Positions 27,496 to 36,203 of a stretch of 38,934 nucleotides of DNA are shown piece by piece; the stretch's first letter is position 1; the number at the start of each line of letters is the position of its first letter. Source of the DNA: Ignavibacteriales bacterium (GTDB taxonomy: Bacteria; Bacteroidota; Ignavibacteria; UBA10030). The notes beneath the pieces were generated by a model. The model did not search any database. It was not told where the DNA came from and worked only from the letters and a program-made list of their open reading frames with translations. The position numbers and the translations under genes are program-made. The stretch spans positions 1-38,934 of the forward strand of contig JACQPT010000200.1 in NCBI GenBank assembly GCA_016207415.1, in the 5' to 3' direction.

Positions 27496-28314
27496 TCATC
27501 CTCCTTTTACATCCATCATGAGTTTTTGAAATACTTCTGTTGATTTCAACGGTGTCAAGCCTTCAAAGTGATGACGTAAATACAAACGCAAAGTTTCGTC
27601 TATTTCGTTCCCGATGACTTCATCGTAGTGGATCGAGGGAATGGACCCCATGGGCTCCTTCTGAAAAATCCTCAAAAGGTTGACCGTTCCCACCGTCAGT
27701 CTCTGTGCACTTTGCATAGATTGGGTGATGTGTGTCCTTGGGTTCGTTGAAAGCTGCAAACAATCCGGACAGACGACAGACCCCTGCGTCACAAGGAAGG
27801 ACGCAAAAGCTTTCGGGTCAAATGTCTGCAAACTTCTTTCACAGCTCACGCACGCATCCAGCGATGGTGCGAAACCAAATCCGGATGCGATTCGCACTTC
27901 AAACGCAGGGAGAAATGCTTGTATGTTTCCTGCACTTTCATTCAACAGCGAAAGGCAATCGTCAACGAGTGAAAACAGCGGGGCATTCTCCTCCTCGTCG
28001 TGCGTCACGCGTTCCAGCAGTTCGACCATGGCCATTCCTGACGACATACGCTCCATTTCCGCGTGCAACTTTTTGTAAGGGTTGAGGATGTCACACTGCG
28101 ATACCAGTTGAAGATCTCGTCCCTGTTTCTTGTACACAACAAGCGAAACGAGCGTCATAGGTTCAAGCGCCGCTCCAAACTTCGTCTTGGTCTCCCGGGC
28201 ACCTTTTGCAACAGCTTTGAGCTTTCCAAAGATCCGCGTATAAAACGTCACAATTTTGCTCGTCTCCCGAAACCTCATTGATTTCAACACGATCGCGTCT
28301 GTTTTGGCGATCAT
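27496..28314 (-). CDS. recO: DNA repair protein RecO
   Basis: 272 aa; IAKTDAIVLKSMRFRETSKIVTFYTRIFGKLKAVAKGARETKTKFGAALEPMTLVSLVVYKK...CVSCERSL. Confidence 0.93.
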   Translation of the reverse strand: MIAKTDAIVLKSMRFRETSKIVTFYTRIFGKLKAVAKGARETKTKFGAALEPMTLVSLVVYKKQGRDLQLVSQCDILNPYKKLHAEMERMSSGMAMVELLERVTHDEEENAPLFSLVDDCLSLLNESAGNIQAFLPAFEVRIASGFGFAPSLDACVSCERSLQTFDPKAFASFLVTQGSVVCPDCLQLSTNPRTHITQSMQSAQRLTVGTVNLLRIFQKEPMGSIPSIHYDEVIGNEIDETLRLYLRHHFEGLTPLKSTEVFQKLMMDVKGG

Positions 28315-28315
28315 C

Positions 28316-29377
28316 TCACGCTATCCCGGACTTTACGCCGACATCTTCGTGATGAACGGCATTGAAGGCATCGCGATAAGGGGCACGGAAAACACCCCTT
28401 TCGGTGATAATTGCTGAGACAAGGGAGCCTGGAGTCACATCGAATGCTGGCGAAAATACCTGAGTGTTGGGTGGCGCAATTCGTTTTTCGTTGACCTGCA
28501 GCATTTCAACGGAACTGCGTTGTTCAATAGGAATGTCTTTTCCGTCTTCCATCTCAAAATCGATCGATGACGATGGAGCTGCAACATACATTGGTATCGA
28601 ATGATAGTGAGCCAGAACCGCAAGATTGTACGTGCCCACTTTGTTTGCTACATCGCCATTCAGCGTTATTCTGTCTGCCCCTGTAATTACCGCATGGATA
28701 ATTCTTTTCTGCATTAAGAACGCCGCTGTATTGTCGGTAATGAGCGTCGAAGGAATTCCAAGTCTTCCAAGTTCCCACGCAGTCAGCCTCGCTCCTTGAA
28801 AAAGGGGCCGAGTCTCGTCAATATAGACGTGTTTCAGCTTTTTGTGTTCCCAGGAGGTGGAAATAATGCTCTGCGCTGTTCCGCTACCGCCCGTTGCAAG
28901 CCTCCCCGTGTTGCAGTGTGTGAGGACTACGGCGTCCGACGACAGGAGGCCGGCTCCCTGTTCCCCTATCCGCGTGCACATTCCCCGATCTTCTTCGTGT
29001 ATCTTAAGAGCCTCTGCAAGGAGTGACCTCGCGATCACTTCGGGCGAATGGTCGGCTTTGTTTTCCAGAATTCTTTTCTGCCGATTGAGTGCCCAGAAGA
29101 GATTTACCGCCGTTGGACGGGTTGATGCGAACATATCAAGAGTTCTCTGGAGAGCTGACGCCAAATTCGAACTGCCCGTCTGCAGCTTGCTCGCAGAAAG
29201 CGCAACACCGTATGCCGCAGCAATTCCGATCAGAGGTGCTCCGCGAATAGCCAGTTGACGAATAGCATCCGCCACGACTTCAGGGTCATCGGTCTCAACG
29301 TAGGTCTCTTCAGTCGGGAGCTTCGTCTGGTCAAGAAATCGAATCCGGCCACCCCGCCATTCCAACGGTGTGATCAT
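28316..29377 (-). CDS. mtnA: S-methyl-5-thioribose-1-phosphate isomerase
   Basis: 353 aa; IRQLAIRGAPLIGIAAAYGVAL, LTHCNTGRLATGGSGTAQSII, VITGADRITLNGDVANKVGTYNLAVLA. Confidence 0.95.
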   Translation of the reverse strand: MITPLEWRGGRIRFLDQTKLPTEETYVETDDPEVVADAIRQLAIRGAPLIGIAAAYGVALSASKLQTGSSNLASALQRTLDMFASTRPTAVNLFWALNRQKRILENKADHSPEVIARSLLAEALKIHEEDRGMCTRIGEQGAGLLSSDAVVLTHCNTGRLATGGSGTAQSIISTSWEHKKLKHVYIDETRPLFQGARLTAWELGRLGIPSTLITDNTAAFLMQKRIIHAVITGADRITLNGDVANKVGTYNLAVLAHYHSIPMYVAAPSSSIDFEMEDGKDIPIEQRSSVEMLQVNEKRIAPPNTQVFSPAFDVTPGSLVSAIITERGVFRAPYRDAFNAVHHEDVGVKSGIA

Positions 29378-29380
29378 TTC

Positions 29381-30295
29381 CTACCTTTCGTCAAATCTTG
29401 AAAGCTCCATGAAAGATCGATACCTGTCTTGAATCTTAAGCTTCGTAAGGTCCCGAAGTCCGTCAACGCTGAATTGCTCCACGCAAAAAGAAGCCAGAGA
29501 ACTGCCATATATGACAGCCCGCTTGAGGTTTTCACTCGAAAGGTCGTCGGTCTTCGCAAGCCAGCCCGCAAACCCGCCAGCGAAGGTGTCGCCCGCTCCC
29601 GTCGGGTCGTAAATATTCTCAAGCGGATATGCTGGCGCCGAGAAAATCGTATCGTTCGTCACCAGGATCGCTCCATGTTCGCCCTTTTTGATAATGACAA
29701 CCTTCGGACCAATCGCAATGATCCTTTTTGCCGCCTTGATGAGGTTCGGTTCGTGCGTCAGAAGGCGAGCCTCGGATTCATTCACGACGATCACATCCAT
29801 CACCTTCATGGTATCCGTCAATTCCTTCGGCTTTGTCTCAATCCAGTAATTCATAGTATCGCCTAGAACAAGCCTTGGCGTTTGAATTTGCTCCAGGACC
29901 TGGCGCTGAAGAACAGGGTCGATATTCCCCAGACATACATAGGCCGTTTTCTTGTAGCTGAGCGGGATAACGGGGTCAAACCTTTCAAACGCATTCAGTT
30001 CTGTAAACAAAGTGTCACGGGAATTCAGGTCATAATGATACCTCCCGCCCCAGCGGAATGTCTTTTCTTTTTCGATGATTTGCAGGCCTTCGAGGTCTAT
30101 GTCGCGTTCTTCAAGGAACTCGATGTGCTTTTTGGAAAAATCACCTCCGACCACGCCAACGAGCCTAATGGGCGCTGTAAAAAAACTTGCTGCCGTTGAA
30201 ATATAGACGGCTGAGCCTCCCAACGCTTCTTTGACATTTCCAAAAGGAGTCTCCACAGAATCCAAAGCGACAGAGCCAACGACGAGTAAACTCAA
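29381..30295 (-). CDS. PfkB family sugar/nucleoside kinase
   Basis: 304 aa; GGSAVYISTAASFF, YDPTGAGDTFAGGFAGWLA. Confidence 0.93.
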   Translation of the reverse strand: MSLLVVGSVALDSVETPFGNVKEALGGSAVYISTAASFFTAPIRLVGVVGGDFSKKHIEFLEERDIDLEGLQIIEKEKTFRWGGRYHYDLNSRDTLFTELNAFERFDPVIPLSYKKTAYVCLGNIDPVLQRQVLEQIQTPRLVLGDTMNYWIETKPKELTDTMKVMDVIVVNESEARLLTHEPNLIKAAKRIIAIGPKVVIIKKGEHGAILVTNDTIFSAPAYPLENIYDPTGAGDTFAGGFAGWLAKTDDLSSENLKRAVIYGSSLASFCVEQFSVDGLRDLTKLKIQDRYRSFMELSRFDER

Positions 30296-30783
30296 GAGGA
30301 TTTCCTCCTGATTTTCGTAAGTTTTATTTCGAGAAAGCTCGCTGCCTGTCTCTGTCCCACGATATATTCATGCACAACTTCCACACCACGAATCTGTCCA
30401 GGCCATACGAGCATCGCTTTTGCTTCCTCAAATGAAAGCCACCGAAAGTCTTGATGCTCTCGGGAGATTTGTACAATAGAACCTTCCGAAAATCTGGCCG
30501 CAAAAAAGACTGAGTGATCTATTGCATTCTCTTTTGGTACAAAGAAACTGTTGACATGAGGCACATTCCAAAATCGGTCAGGAAAAATTCCTGTTTCTTC
30601 CTCGAGCTCCCTCAAAGCTGCATCCGTTGGTGCTTCAGAGTTTTTCATGCTGCCTGTAACAATCTGCCAGATGCCTGGATACAGAAGTTCATTGGCCGAT
30701 CGCCTCAAAAGCAGATATTGTGGCCCTTGCAAATCCTCCTTAAAAACGCAGACTTCGACGATTCGACAGACAATATTCACCAT
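30292..30783 (-). CDS. Nudix hydrolase
   Basis: 163 aa; Nudix box GSMKNSEAPTDAALRELEEETGI; 4-nt overlap with the PfkB gene. Confidence 0.9.
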   Translation of the reverse strand: MVNIVCRIVEVCVFKEDLQGPQYLLLRRSANELLYPGIWQIVTGSMKNSEAPTDAALRELEEETGIFPDRFWNVPHVNSFFVPKENAIDHSVFFAARFSEGSIVQISREHQDFRWLSFEEAKAMLVWPGQIRGVEVVHEYIVGQRQAASFLEIKLTKIRRKSS

Positions 30784-30786
30784 AAA

Positions 30787-31587
30787 CTAGGAAACCGCTC
30801 GTCGCGTAGGCGGATGGTTCCTTCGAGGTGTTCTCCTCGACTTACTGAGGCCTCTCAACGCTTCAATTTCATCCGGTAAGAGGTTCCTTGATTTGCCCTC
30901 CTTCAGCATCCCGAGGTTGATCGGACCCAGTGAAATTCTCTTCAGTCCAATAACGTTGTAGCCCACAGCCTCGATCATTTTTCGAATCTGCCTATTCTTT
31001 CCTTCCGTTATCGATATTTCCACAGTGGTTGGCGCCACCAGTCGGACTTTCGCAGGAAGCGGAGTGTACCGTTTGCCTTCAACTATGATTTCCACTCCTC
31101 GTTCGAGCGCATCAAGGTCTTTTCGCTGCAACGGCCACCCAACGTGCACAAGATACGTTTTTTCCACACCAGATGACGGTTTTGTCAAAAAATCTGCCAG
31201 CCGATGGTCATTCGTCATGATCAACAAGCCGCTTGTGTCTTTGTCCAGCCTTCCGACCGCAAGAAGTCCGAGGGCTTTGTCTCCAAGGACGTGGAAGATT
31301 GTCTGCCTTCCCCGTTCATCTGAACTTGTCGTCACGACTCCGACGGGCTTGTGAAAGACAATGTATCTTGGTGGTTTTTCAACAAGAGCCTTTCCATGAA
31401 AAGTGATTTTATCTTTCTCAAGGTCAACCCACCGATTGGGATTGAGTTCAGTCTTGCCGTTGACTGTAACTGTGCCCTGAGAGATTTCGTTAAAGGCCCC
31501 TGAGCGGGAGATCACGCCGAGCTTGGAGAGCGCGCGCGGCAAGGAAACGCGGTGTGTCTTCATGGTTTTATGCAAAAACCTTAACAA
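30787..31587 (-). CDS. S4-domain pseudouridine synthase, RsuA/RluB/E/F family (second paralog)
   Basis: 266 aa; LPRALSKLGVISRSGAFNEI, VGRLDKDTSGLLIMTNDHRLADFL, EGKNRQIRKMIEAVGYNV; ATG at 31563 possible. Confidence 0.93.
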   Translation of the reverse strand: MLRFLHKTMKTHRVSLPRALSKLGVISRSGAFNEISQGTVTVNGKTELNPNRWVDLEKDKITFHGKALVEKPPRYIVFHKPVGVVTTSSDERGRQTIFHVLGDKALGLLAVGRLDKDTSGLLIMTNDHRLADFLTKPSSGVEKTYLVHVGWPLQRKDLDALERGVEIIVEGKRYTPLPAKVRLVAPTTVEISITEGKNRQIRKMIEAVGYNVIGLKRISLGPINLGMLKEGKSRNLLPDEIEALRGLSKSRRTPRRNHPPTRRAVS

Positions 31588-31617
31588 TGGAATTCTTCGA
31601 AACTGTGAGGCTGTCCT

Positions 31618-32217
31618 TCAGATAAGCCAACGTATCGCAAGAAAACCCAAAATTAGAAGGACAACGAAAGCCACGCTCAGGGACTCAAGATATTTGTCGA
31701 CAAAACTCTTTATTCCAGCACCGAACCAATAAAAGAGTGCGGCAACCAAGAAGAAGCGCGCAGACCTGCTCAGGATTGAAGCGTAGACGAGCGTCGCAAA
31801 TGAAACATGAAAGGCGCCTGCTGCTATTGTAAACACTTTGTACGGAATCGGAGTAAACCCAGCAACAGCGATCGCTGTGAAGGCGTTTTCGCTGTACAGT
31901 TGCTGAACTCTCAGGTACTGGCCCCGCAATCCGTAGAAATCAATAATTGGCCGTCCGACGAGATCGTAGAACTCAAGGCCAATGAAATAGCCCAACATCC
32001 CTCCCAAGACTGACCCGACCGAACATACCAACGCATAGCGAAAAGACTTTGCAGGGACTGATACTGCCAACGCTATCAGGAGCACGTCGGGGGGGATCGG
32101 GAAGAAAGAGGATTCAATAAAAGCGATGCCAAAGAGCGACCATGCTGCGCCGGGTTTCTGAGCAAAACCCTCAACCCAACTTTTCAGCCTTCGTAACCAA
32201 GCGGAAATTGATTGCAA
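31618..32217 (-). CDS. VTT/DedA-type (YqaA-like) membrane protein
   Basis: 199 aa, several TM segments; FIESSFFPIPPDVLLIALAVS, AGFTPIPYKVFTIAAGAFHVSFATLVYASILSRSARFFLVA. Confidence 0.88.
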   Translation of the reverse strand: MQSISAWLRRLKSWVEGFAQKPGAAWSLFGIAFIESSFFPIPPDVLLIALAVSVPAKSFRYALVCSVGSVLGGMLGYFIGLEFYDLVGRPIIDFYGLRGQYLRVQQLYSENAFTAIAVAGFTPIPYKVFTIAAGAFHVSFATLVYASILSRSARFFLVAALFYWFGAGIKSFVDKYLESLSVAFVVLLILGFLAIRWLI

Positions 32218-32282
32218 TAAGGTCTCTTCTGATCAACAAGAACCGTTGTTAATATAAGGCGTTTTTTACGAAATGGAAAACA

Positions 32283-32340
32283 AGCGGCGGGCATCTCTTC
32301 TCACAGGAGAATCTCAGCCTGCAAGACCCACGGCGCCGCT
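32283..32340 (-). terminator. Possible terminator at the end of the P1 peptidase gene
   Basis: Minus strand AGCGGCG...CGCCGCT (7 bp, long structured loop spanning the stop codon) then TGTTTTCC; weak U-tract. Confidence 0.3.
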
Positions 32341-33249
32341 GACGCTCTTGGCCGACCGAACAGCCCGACGTATCGCATCGCTCGTTAGACTTGCTGAAAT
32401 TTCTGCGACGAGGTCGAAATCGGCCTTCACGTTTCCTTGTGAGAGTGCGAACGTAACATCGCCATCATAAGAGGTGTGGGCTGGGATAATTGCTCTCGCC
32501 ATGCCGTCATGCATACGCTGACAGATACGATGGAGTTCAATCTTTGACAGGTCTGCGTTCATCGCTGTAACGACAAGTGTCGTGTTCGTCCTTTCTAGGA
32601 CCTTTCCCCGCTCAAACATGCGATGTGGGTCCTCGTCGCCAAAGAATTTTCCTCCCGTCGACCTGGCTCCGGCAAGAATTTTTCCATCCTTGTCAACAAT
32701 GTCCCCAACAGAATTTACGACTGCCGCCGCTCCGACAACAAGGTTGCCGACCGTTTCGGTTGCCCACCCAAACCCACCCTTCATCCGGTGGTCCATGCCT
32801 TTCCACTTCCCGACAGTTGCTCCGGAGCCCGCACCCACGTTTCCTTCCTGAGCCTGCTCATCCATAGCGTTTTCGCAAGCCCTGTAACCTGCTTGAGCAT
32901 TAGGCCTTGTCGCCTTTTCACCGATATTAAGGTCGAAAATTACTGCGGTAGGCACAATTGGCACTTTCACCCAAGGCGTTTCATAACCAATCCCGTGATC
33001 TTCAAGCCATTTCATCACTCCGTCGGCGGCGGCAAGCCCAAACGCGCTCCCTCCTGTCAGGAGAATGGCGTGGACTTCCTGCATGGTTTTGTCTGGTCCG
33101 AGAAGCGCGAGTTCTCGACTTCCAGGAGAGCTCCCGCGCACTTCACAGCTTCCTCGAGTCTTCGGAGGACAGAGAATGACGGTGCAACCGGTTGACGCTT
33201 CAGTGTCCGTGTAATGGCCGACCTTGAATCCGGGAACTGACGTTGGCAT
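32314..33249 (-). CDS. P1 (DmpA/L-aminopeptidase-esterase) family peptidase
   Basis: 311 aa; VPGFKVGHYTDTEASTGCTVILCPP, LTGGSAFGLAAADGVMKWLEDHGIGYET, EGNVGAGSGATVGKWKG. Confidence 0.92.
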   Translation of the reverse strand: MPTSVPGFKVGHYTDTEASTGCTVILCPPKTRGSCEVRGSSPGSRELALLGPDKTMQEVHAILLTGGSAFGLAAADGVMKWLEDHGIGYETPWVKVPIVPTAVIFDLNIGEKATRPNAQAGYRACENAMDEQAQEGNVGAGSGATVGKWKGMDHRMKGGFGWATETVGNLVVGAAAVVNSVGDIVDKDGKILAGARSTGGKFFGDEDPHRMFERGKVLERTNTTLVVTAMNADLSKIELHRICQRMHDGMARAIIPAHTSYDGDVTFALSQGNVKADFDLVAEISASLTSDAIRRAVRSAKSVSGAVGLAG

Positions 33250-33251
33250 CT

Positions 33252-34040
33252 TCAGGAATTCTTCGTGTTTCTGAAATGAGCGAGCATAATGCCGCAGGCA
33301 ACGCCGACATTCAGAGATTCCGCCCTCCCAACTCTCGGGATGCTGACAATGGCATCAGCAAGTTCATGCACGACTTTTTGGATCCCTCTCGCCTCGCTGC
33401 CGAGAACGATTGCCATCTTCGTCTTCCGTTGCAGCGACTGATAATCGGTTTTTGCCCCTGCCGCCGTCGCGGCCACAAAAAAGCCTTTATTTTTGATGAT
33501 GGGGAGAGCCTTAAGGAGGTCGACATTCTCGACCGCGGGAAGGTGAAAAATTGAGCTCGCCGTAGCGCGCACAACTTTCTCGTTATACAATTCCACGCTT
33601 CCTGTTCCAAGAAGAACCGCATCCACACCGAACCAATCTGCGCTCCGAAGGATAGAGCCCAGATTCCCCGGATCCGAGATAGCGTCTGTCACAACAACGA
33701 AGCTCCACTTGTCGTCGACAATGTCCGGCAGGCGGTACTTTTTCTGATGAACGAGAGCGACGATTCCCTGGGAATGGACAGTATCAGATATTTGCCGCAG
33801 CTCAGTTTCGCTGATTTCCTTGAGAGCAACCCCGCGGTCTTGAAGCTGTTGAAGAAGAGGTTGATAGTCAGGATTTTCGAGATACTTTGTGAGAACTGTC
33901 GCAAGTTCGATCTTAAACGGGGAGCTCAGGGCATCTTTTACGGCTCTCCATCCTTCAACAAGAAATTTTTTTTCACTCTCGCGAAACTTCTTCCGGGCGA
34001 GCGAACGAAGGTACCTCGTTTCGGATTTTGACAAACGCAC
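33252..34040 (-). CDS. TrmH (SpoU) family RNA methyltransferase
   Basis: KFLVEGWRAVKDAL, VTDAISDPGNLGSILRSADWFGVDAVLL, MAIVLGSEARGIQKVVHELADAIVSIPRVGRAESLNVGVACGIML. ORF track start 34112; GTG at 34040 fits the family better. Confidence 0.92.
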   Translation of the reverse strand: MRLSKSETRYLRSLARKKFRESEKKFLVEGWRAVKDALSSPFKIELATVLTKYLENPDYQPLLQQLQDRGVALKEISETELRQISDTVHSQGIVALVHQKKYRLPDIVDDKWSFVVVTDAISDPGNLGSILRSADWFGVDAVLLGTGSVELYNEKVVRATASSIFHLPAVENVDLLKALPIIKNKGFFVAATAAGAKTDYQSLQRKTKMAIVLGSEARGIQKVVHELADAIVSIPRVGRAESLNVGVACGIMLAHFRNTKNS

Positions 34041-34180
34041 ACTGCAATATAGCCAAAAGACGTGAAAAGAACGAGGAGAGTGCCTGGAGGCTAATAGCTC
34101 AGTTAGAGCCACTACCGCCTGGAGAAACGCAGCGGAAATCCCTCAAGGAAGGCCTTTCTCGTCCGGCTCTTTCGAGGATT

Positions 34181-36019
34181 CTATTTCACCAGAATCATCT
34201 TTTTTGTGCTGATGAAGTCTTTTCTTTCCAGACCTGAAATGGGATGCGCCTCAAGCTTCACAAGGTAGACGCCGCTCGGCAGGCTTTCGGCTCTGAAAGC
34301 GTTCTCGTAAATTCCGGCGTCCTTTTCCTCTGATACGAGCTGTTGAACAAGCTCTCCGAGCATATTCCAGACCGTCAGCCTCACAAAGCTACGCTCTGGA
34401 ATTGTGTATCTGATTGATGTAACAGGATTGAACGGATTTGGATAATTGTGTTCAAGGGAAAAAATCCTGGGAGAAGGAGCTGTGCTTTCTTTAACAGGCG
34501 CGCCTGAAGTCCTGAAGGAATACGATTCTGGGGATCGGAGAACTGTCCAACCATCGGTCACAGAAAGTGACCACGTATACAATGAGTTGGCACGAAGTCT
34601 TGCGCGGATATTCAAGGCTGTCGTAGAATCATGTATGTCGACAATCGTCGTGTCAAGCAATTCTCCCTTCAAATGCAGTGCATAACTCAAAGTATCGTCA
34701 ACATCTTCGTCTGATGATTTTCTCCACGCGAAAACAACGGGTTTCCCATTAGTCACATTAATAGTATCCGAAGATGAGGGCCTCAGCAGCCTGGGCAATG
34801 TTGGTAAACGATTGACGTTGTCGACATGGATGCGCAGCGTTTCCTGAGTTTGAAGCGTGTCATCGCTGACCTGAACCACAACTTCATGATCCCCAGCCTG
34901 TCGAAAATTTGGTCTCCATGAGAACAAGCCACCACCAGATATCGCAGACCCTGGAGGACCGGATGCAAGAGAGAATCTCACTCCGTCATCGTCTGGATCC
35001 ATTGCCGTAAACTGAAAATTCAGTGTGTTGTCCTCTGCAACCGAGGTGTCCGCGACAACATTCGTGAATACAGGAGGTCTGTTGACGTTCAGCACGGTAA
35101 TCCTTGAAGTCCTCGATGCACCGGCGTTGCTCTCGTCGAGGACAGAGAGGGTGAAGATATACTCTCCCGTTTGCTCATAATTTGGCGTCCACTCGAAAAT
35201 GCCGTCGGAAGAACTGAACATCGCGCCAAAGGGCAAACTATTGTGAGAGAATACGATCCCGTCATTATCGGGATCGCCGGCTTTGACAAAAAATCTCAGA
35301 GTCTCTCCCTCCCGGATGACAGTATCAGGGAGAATCTGAGTAAACTGCGGAGGACGATTTACATTTTTCACTGTGACAACGACAGTCTTTGATGTCGCCC
35401 TGTCATAACCGTCTTCGACTGCAAAGACCACTTCGTAGACCCCGGAATCATCAAAGCCGGGCTTCCAGGAGAAGAGGCCCGTAATGCTATCCATGCTGGT
35501 CGACGGCGCGGCCTTCACTAACCGGTATTTTATCGTGTCGCCATCCAGGTCGATGGCCACAAGTCGAAATCGAAGGCTTTGATTCTCGTGAATGGTCGTA
35601 TCGGGCATGGTCCGGCGAAGCTGCGGGATATGATTACGGAAGATCTCTGTCTTGATATTTGGCGCAGGAGAGGTCATATCTGTGCCCTTAAAAACCACCG
35701 GACTCGTCATGCGCGCCAAAAAGGAATCTTTGGAAGATACAACGACTCGAAAAAGTATCCTCTCGTCGTCTTCAAAACCATCGGCCGTGGAAACGCGAAC
35801 GCCGAATTTCCCTTTGAAAGGGTCGTAAATAAAGATAGTCTTAGCGATGATGGAATCGGAACGCAGGATGCGGATAAGAGCTGTGGAAGGAAGCGCCGAT
35901 TCCTCCAACCTGATGCTTCCGTCGATAACCATTCGTTTGGTTTGTGCACCGAGTTTGGAAAACGCGGTGCCGCAGAAGAACACGAAAAAGAAAAGCGTCA
36001 GCGCCCTGAGAGGTGCCAT
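34181..36019 (-). CDS. Secreted Ig/cadherin-like repeat protein with T9SS type A sorting domain
   Basis: Signal peptide MAPLRALTLFFFVFFCGTAFSKLGAQ, three repeats of the type NRPP.F....DT.I.EGETL.F...A.DPD.DGI.FS, C-terminal NYPNPFNPVTSIRYTIPERSFVRLTVWNMLGELVQQLV. ORF track start 36088. Confidence 0.9.
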   Translation of the reverse strand: MAPLRALTLFFFVFFCGTAFSKLGAQTKRMVIDGSIRLEESALPSTALIRILRSDSIIAKTIFIYDPFKGKFGVRVSTADGFEDDERILFRVVVSSKDSFLARMTSPVVFKGTDMTSPAPNIKTEIFRNHIPQLRRTMPDTTIHENQSLRFRLVAIDLDGDTIKYRLVKAAPSTSMDSITGLFSWKPGFDDSGVYEVVFAVEDGYDRATSKTVVVTVKNVNRPPQFTQILPDTVIREGETLRFFVKAGDPDNDGIVFSHNSLPFGAMFSSSDGIFEWTPNYEQTGEYIFTLSVLDESNAGASRTSRITVLNVNRPPVFTNVVADTSVAEDNTLNFQFTAMDPDDDGVRFSLASGPPGSAISGGGLFSWRPNFRQAGDHEVVVQVSDDTLQTQETLRIHVDNVNRLPTLPRLLRPSSSDTINVTNGKPVVFAWRKSSDEDVDDTLSYALHLKGELLDTTIVDIHDSTTALNIRARLRANSLYTWSLSVTDGWTVLRSPESYSFRTSGAPVKESTAPSPRIFSLEHNYPNPFNPVTSIRYTIPERSFVRLTVWNMLGELVQQLVSEEKDAGIYENAFRAESLPSGVYLVKLEAHPISGLERKDFISTKKMILVK

Positions 36020-36203
36020 CGGCAATGGACGCACGGAAGCCTCTGAGCACCATTCCTGCCTCAAAGGATTTTCACGGAAACGGAGCAATAGAGCTCCCCT
36101 GAAGCTTTAACAATCGTCGATAATCTAAGCCTTGCTTAGTGTGGATTTCACCAGTATTAAAGCATTTTGGCCGACCAAAAGCAAGTCGTCGGCCACAACA
36201 GAA

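Noticed and set aside
34090-34115. tRNA-like D-arm sequence TAGCTCAGTTAGAGC on the plus strand
   Set aside because: No matching acceptor stem, anticodon arm or GGTTCGAATCC T-arm follows, and the D-loop GG is missing; chance similarity.
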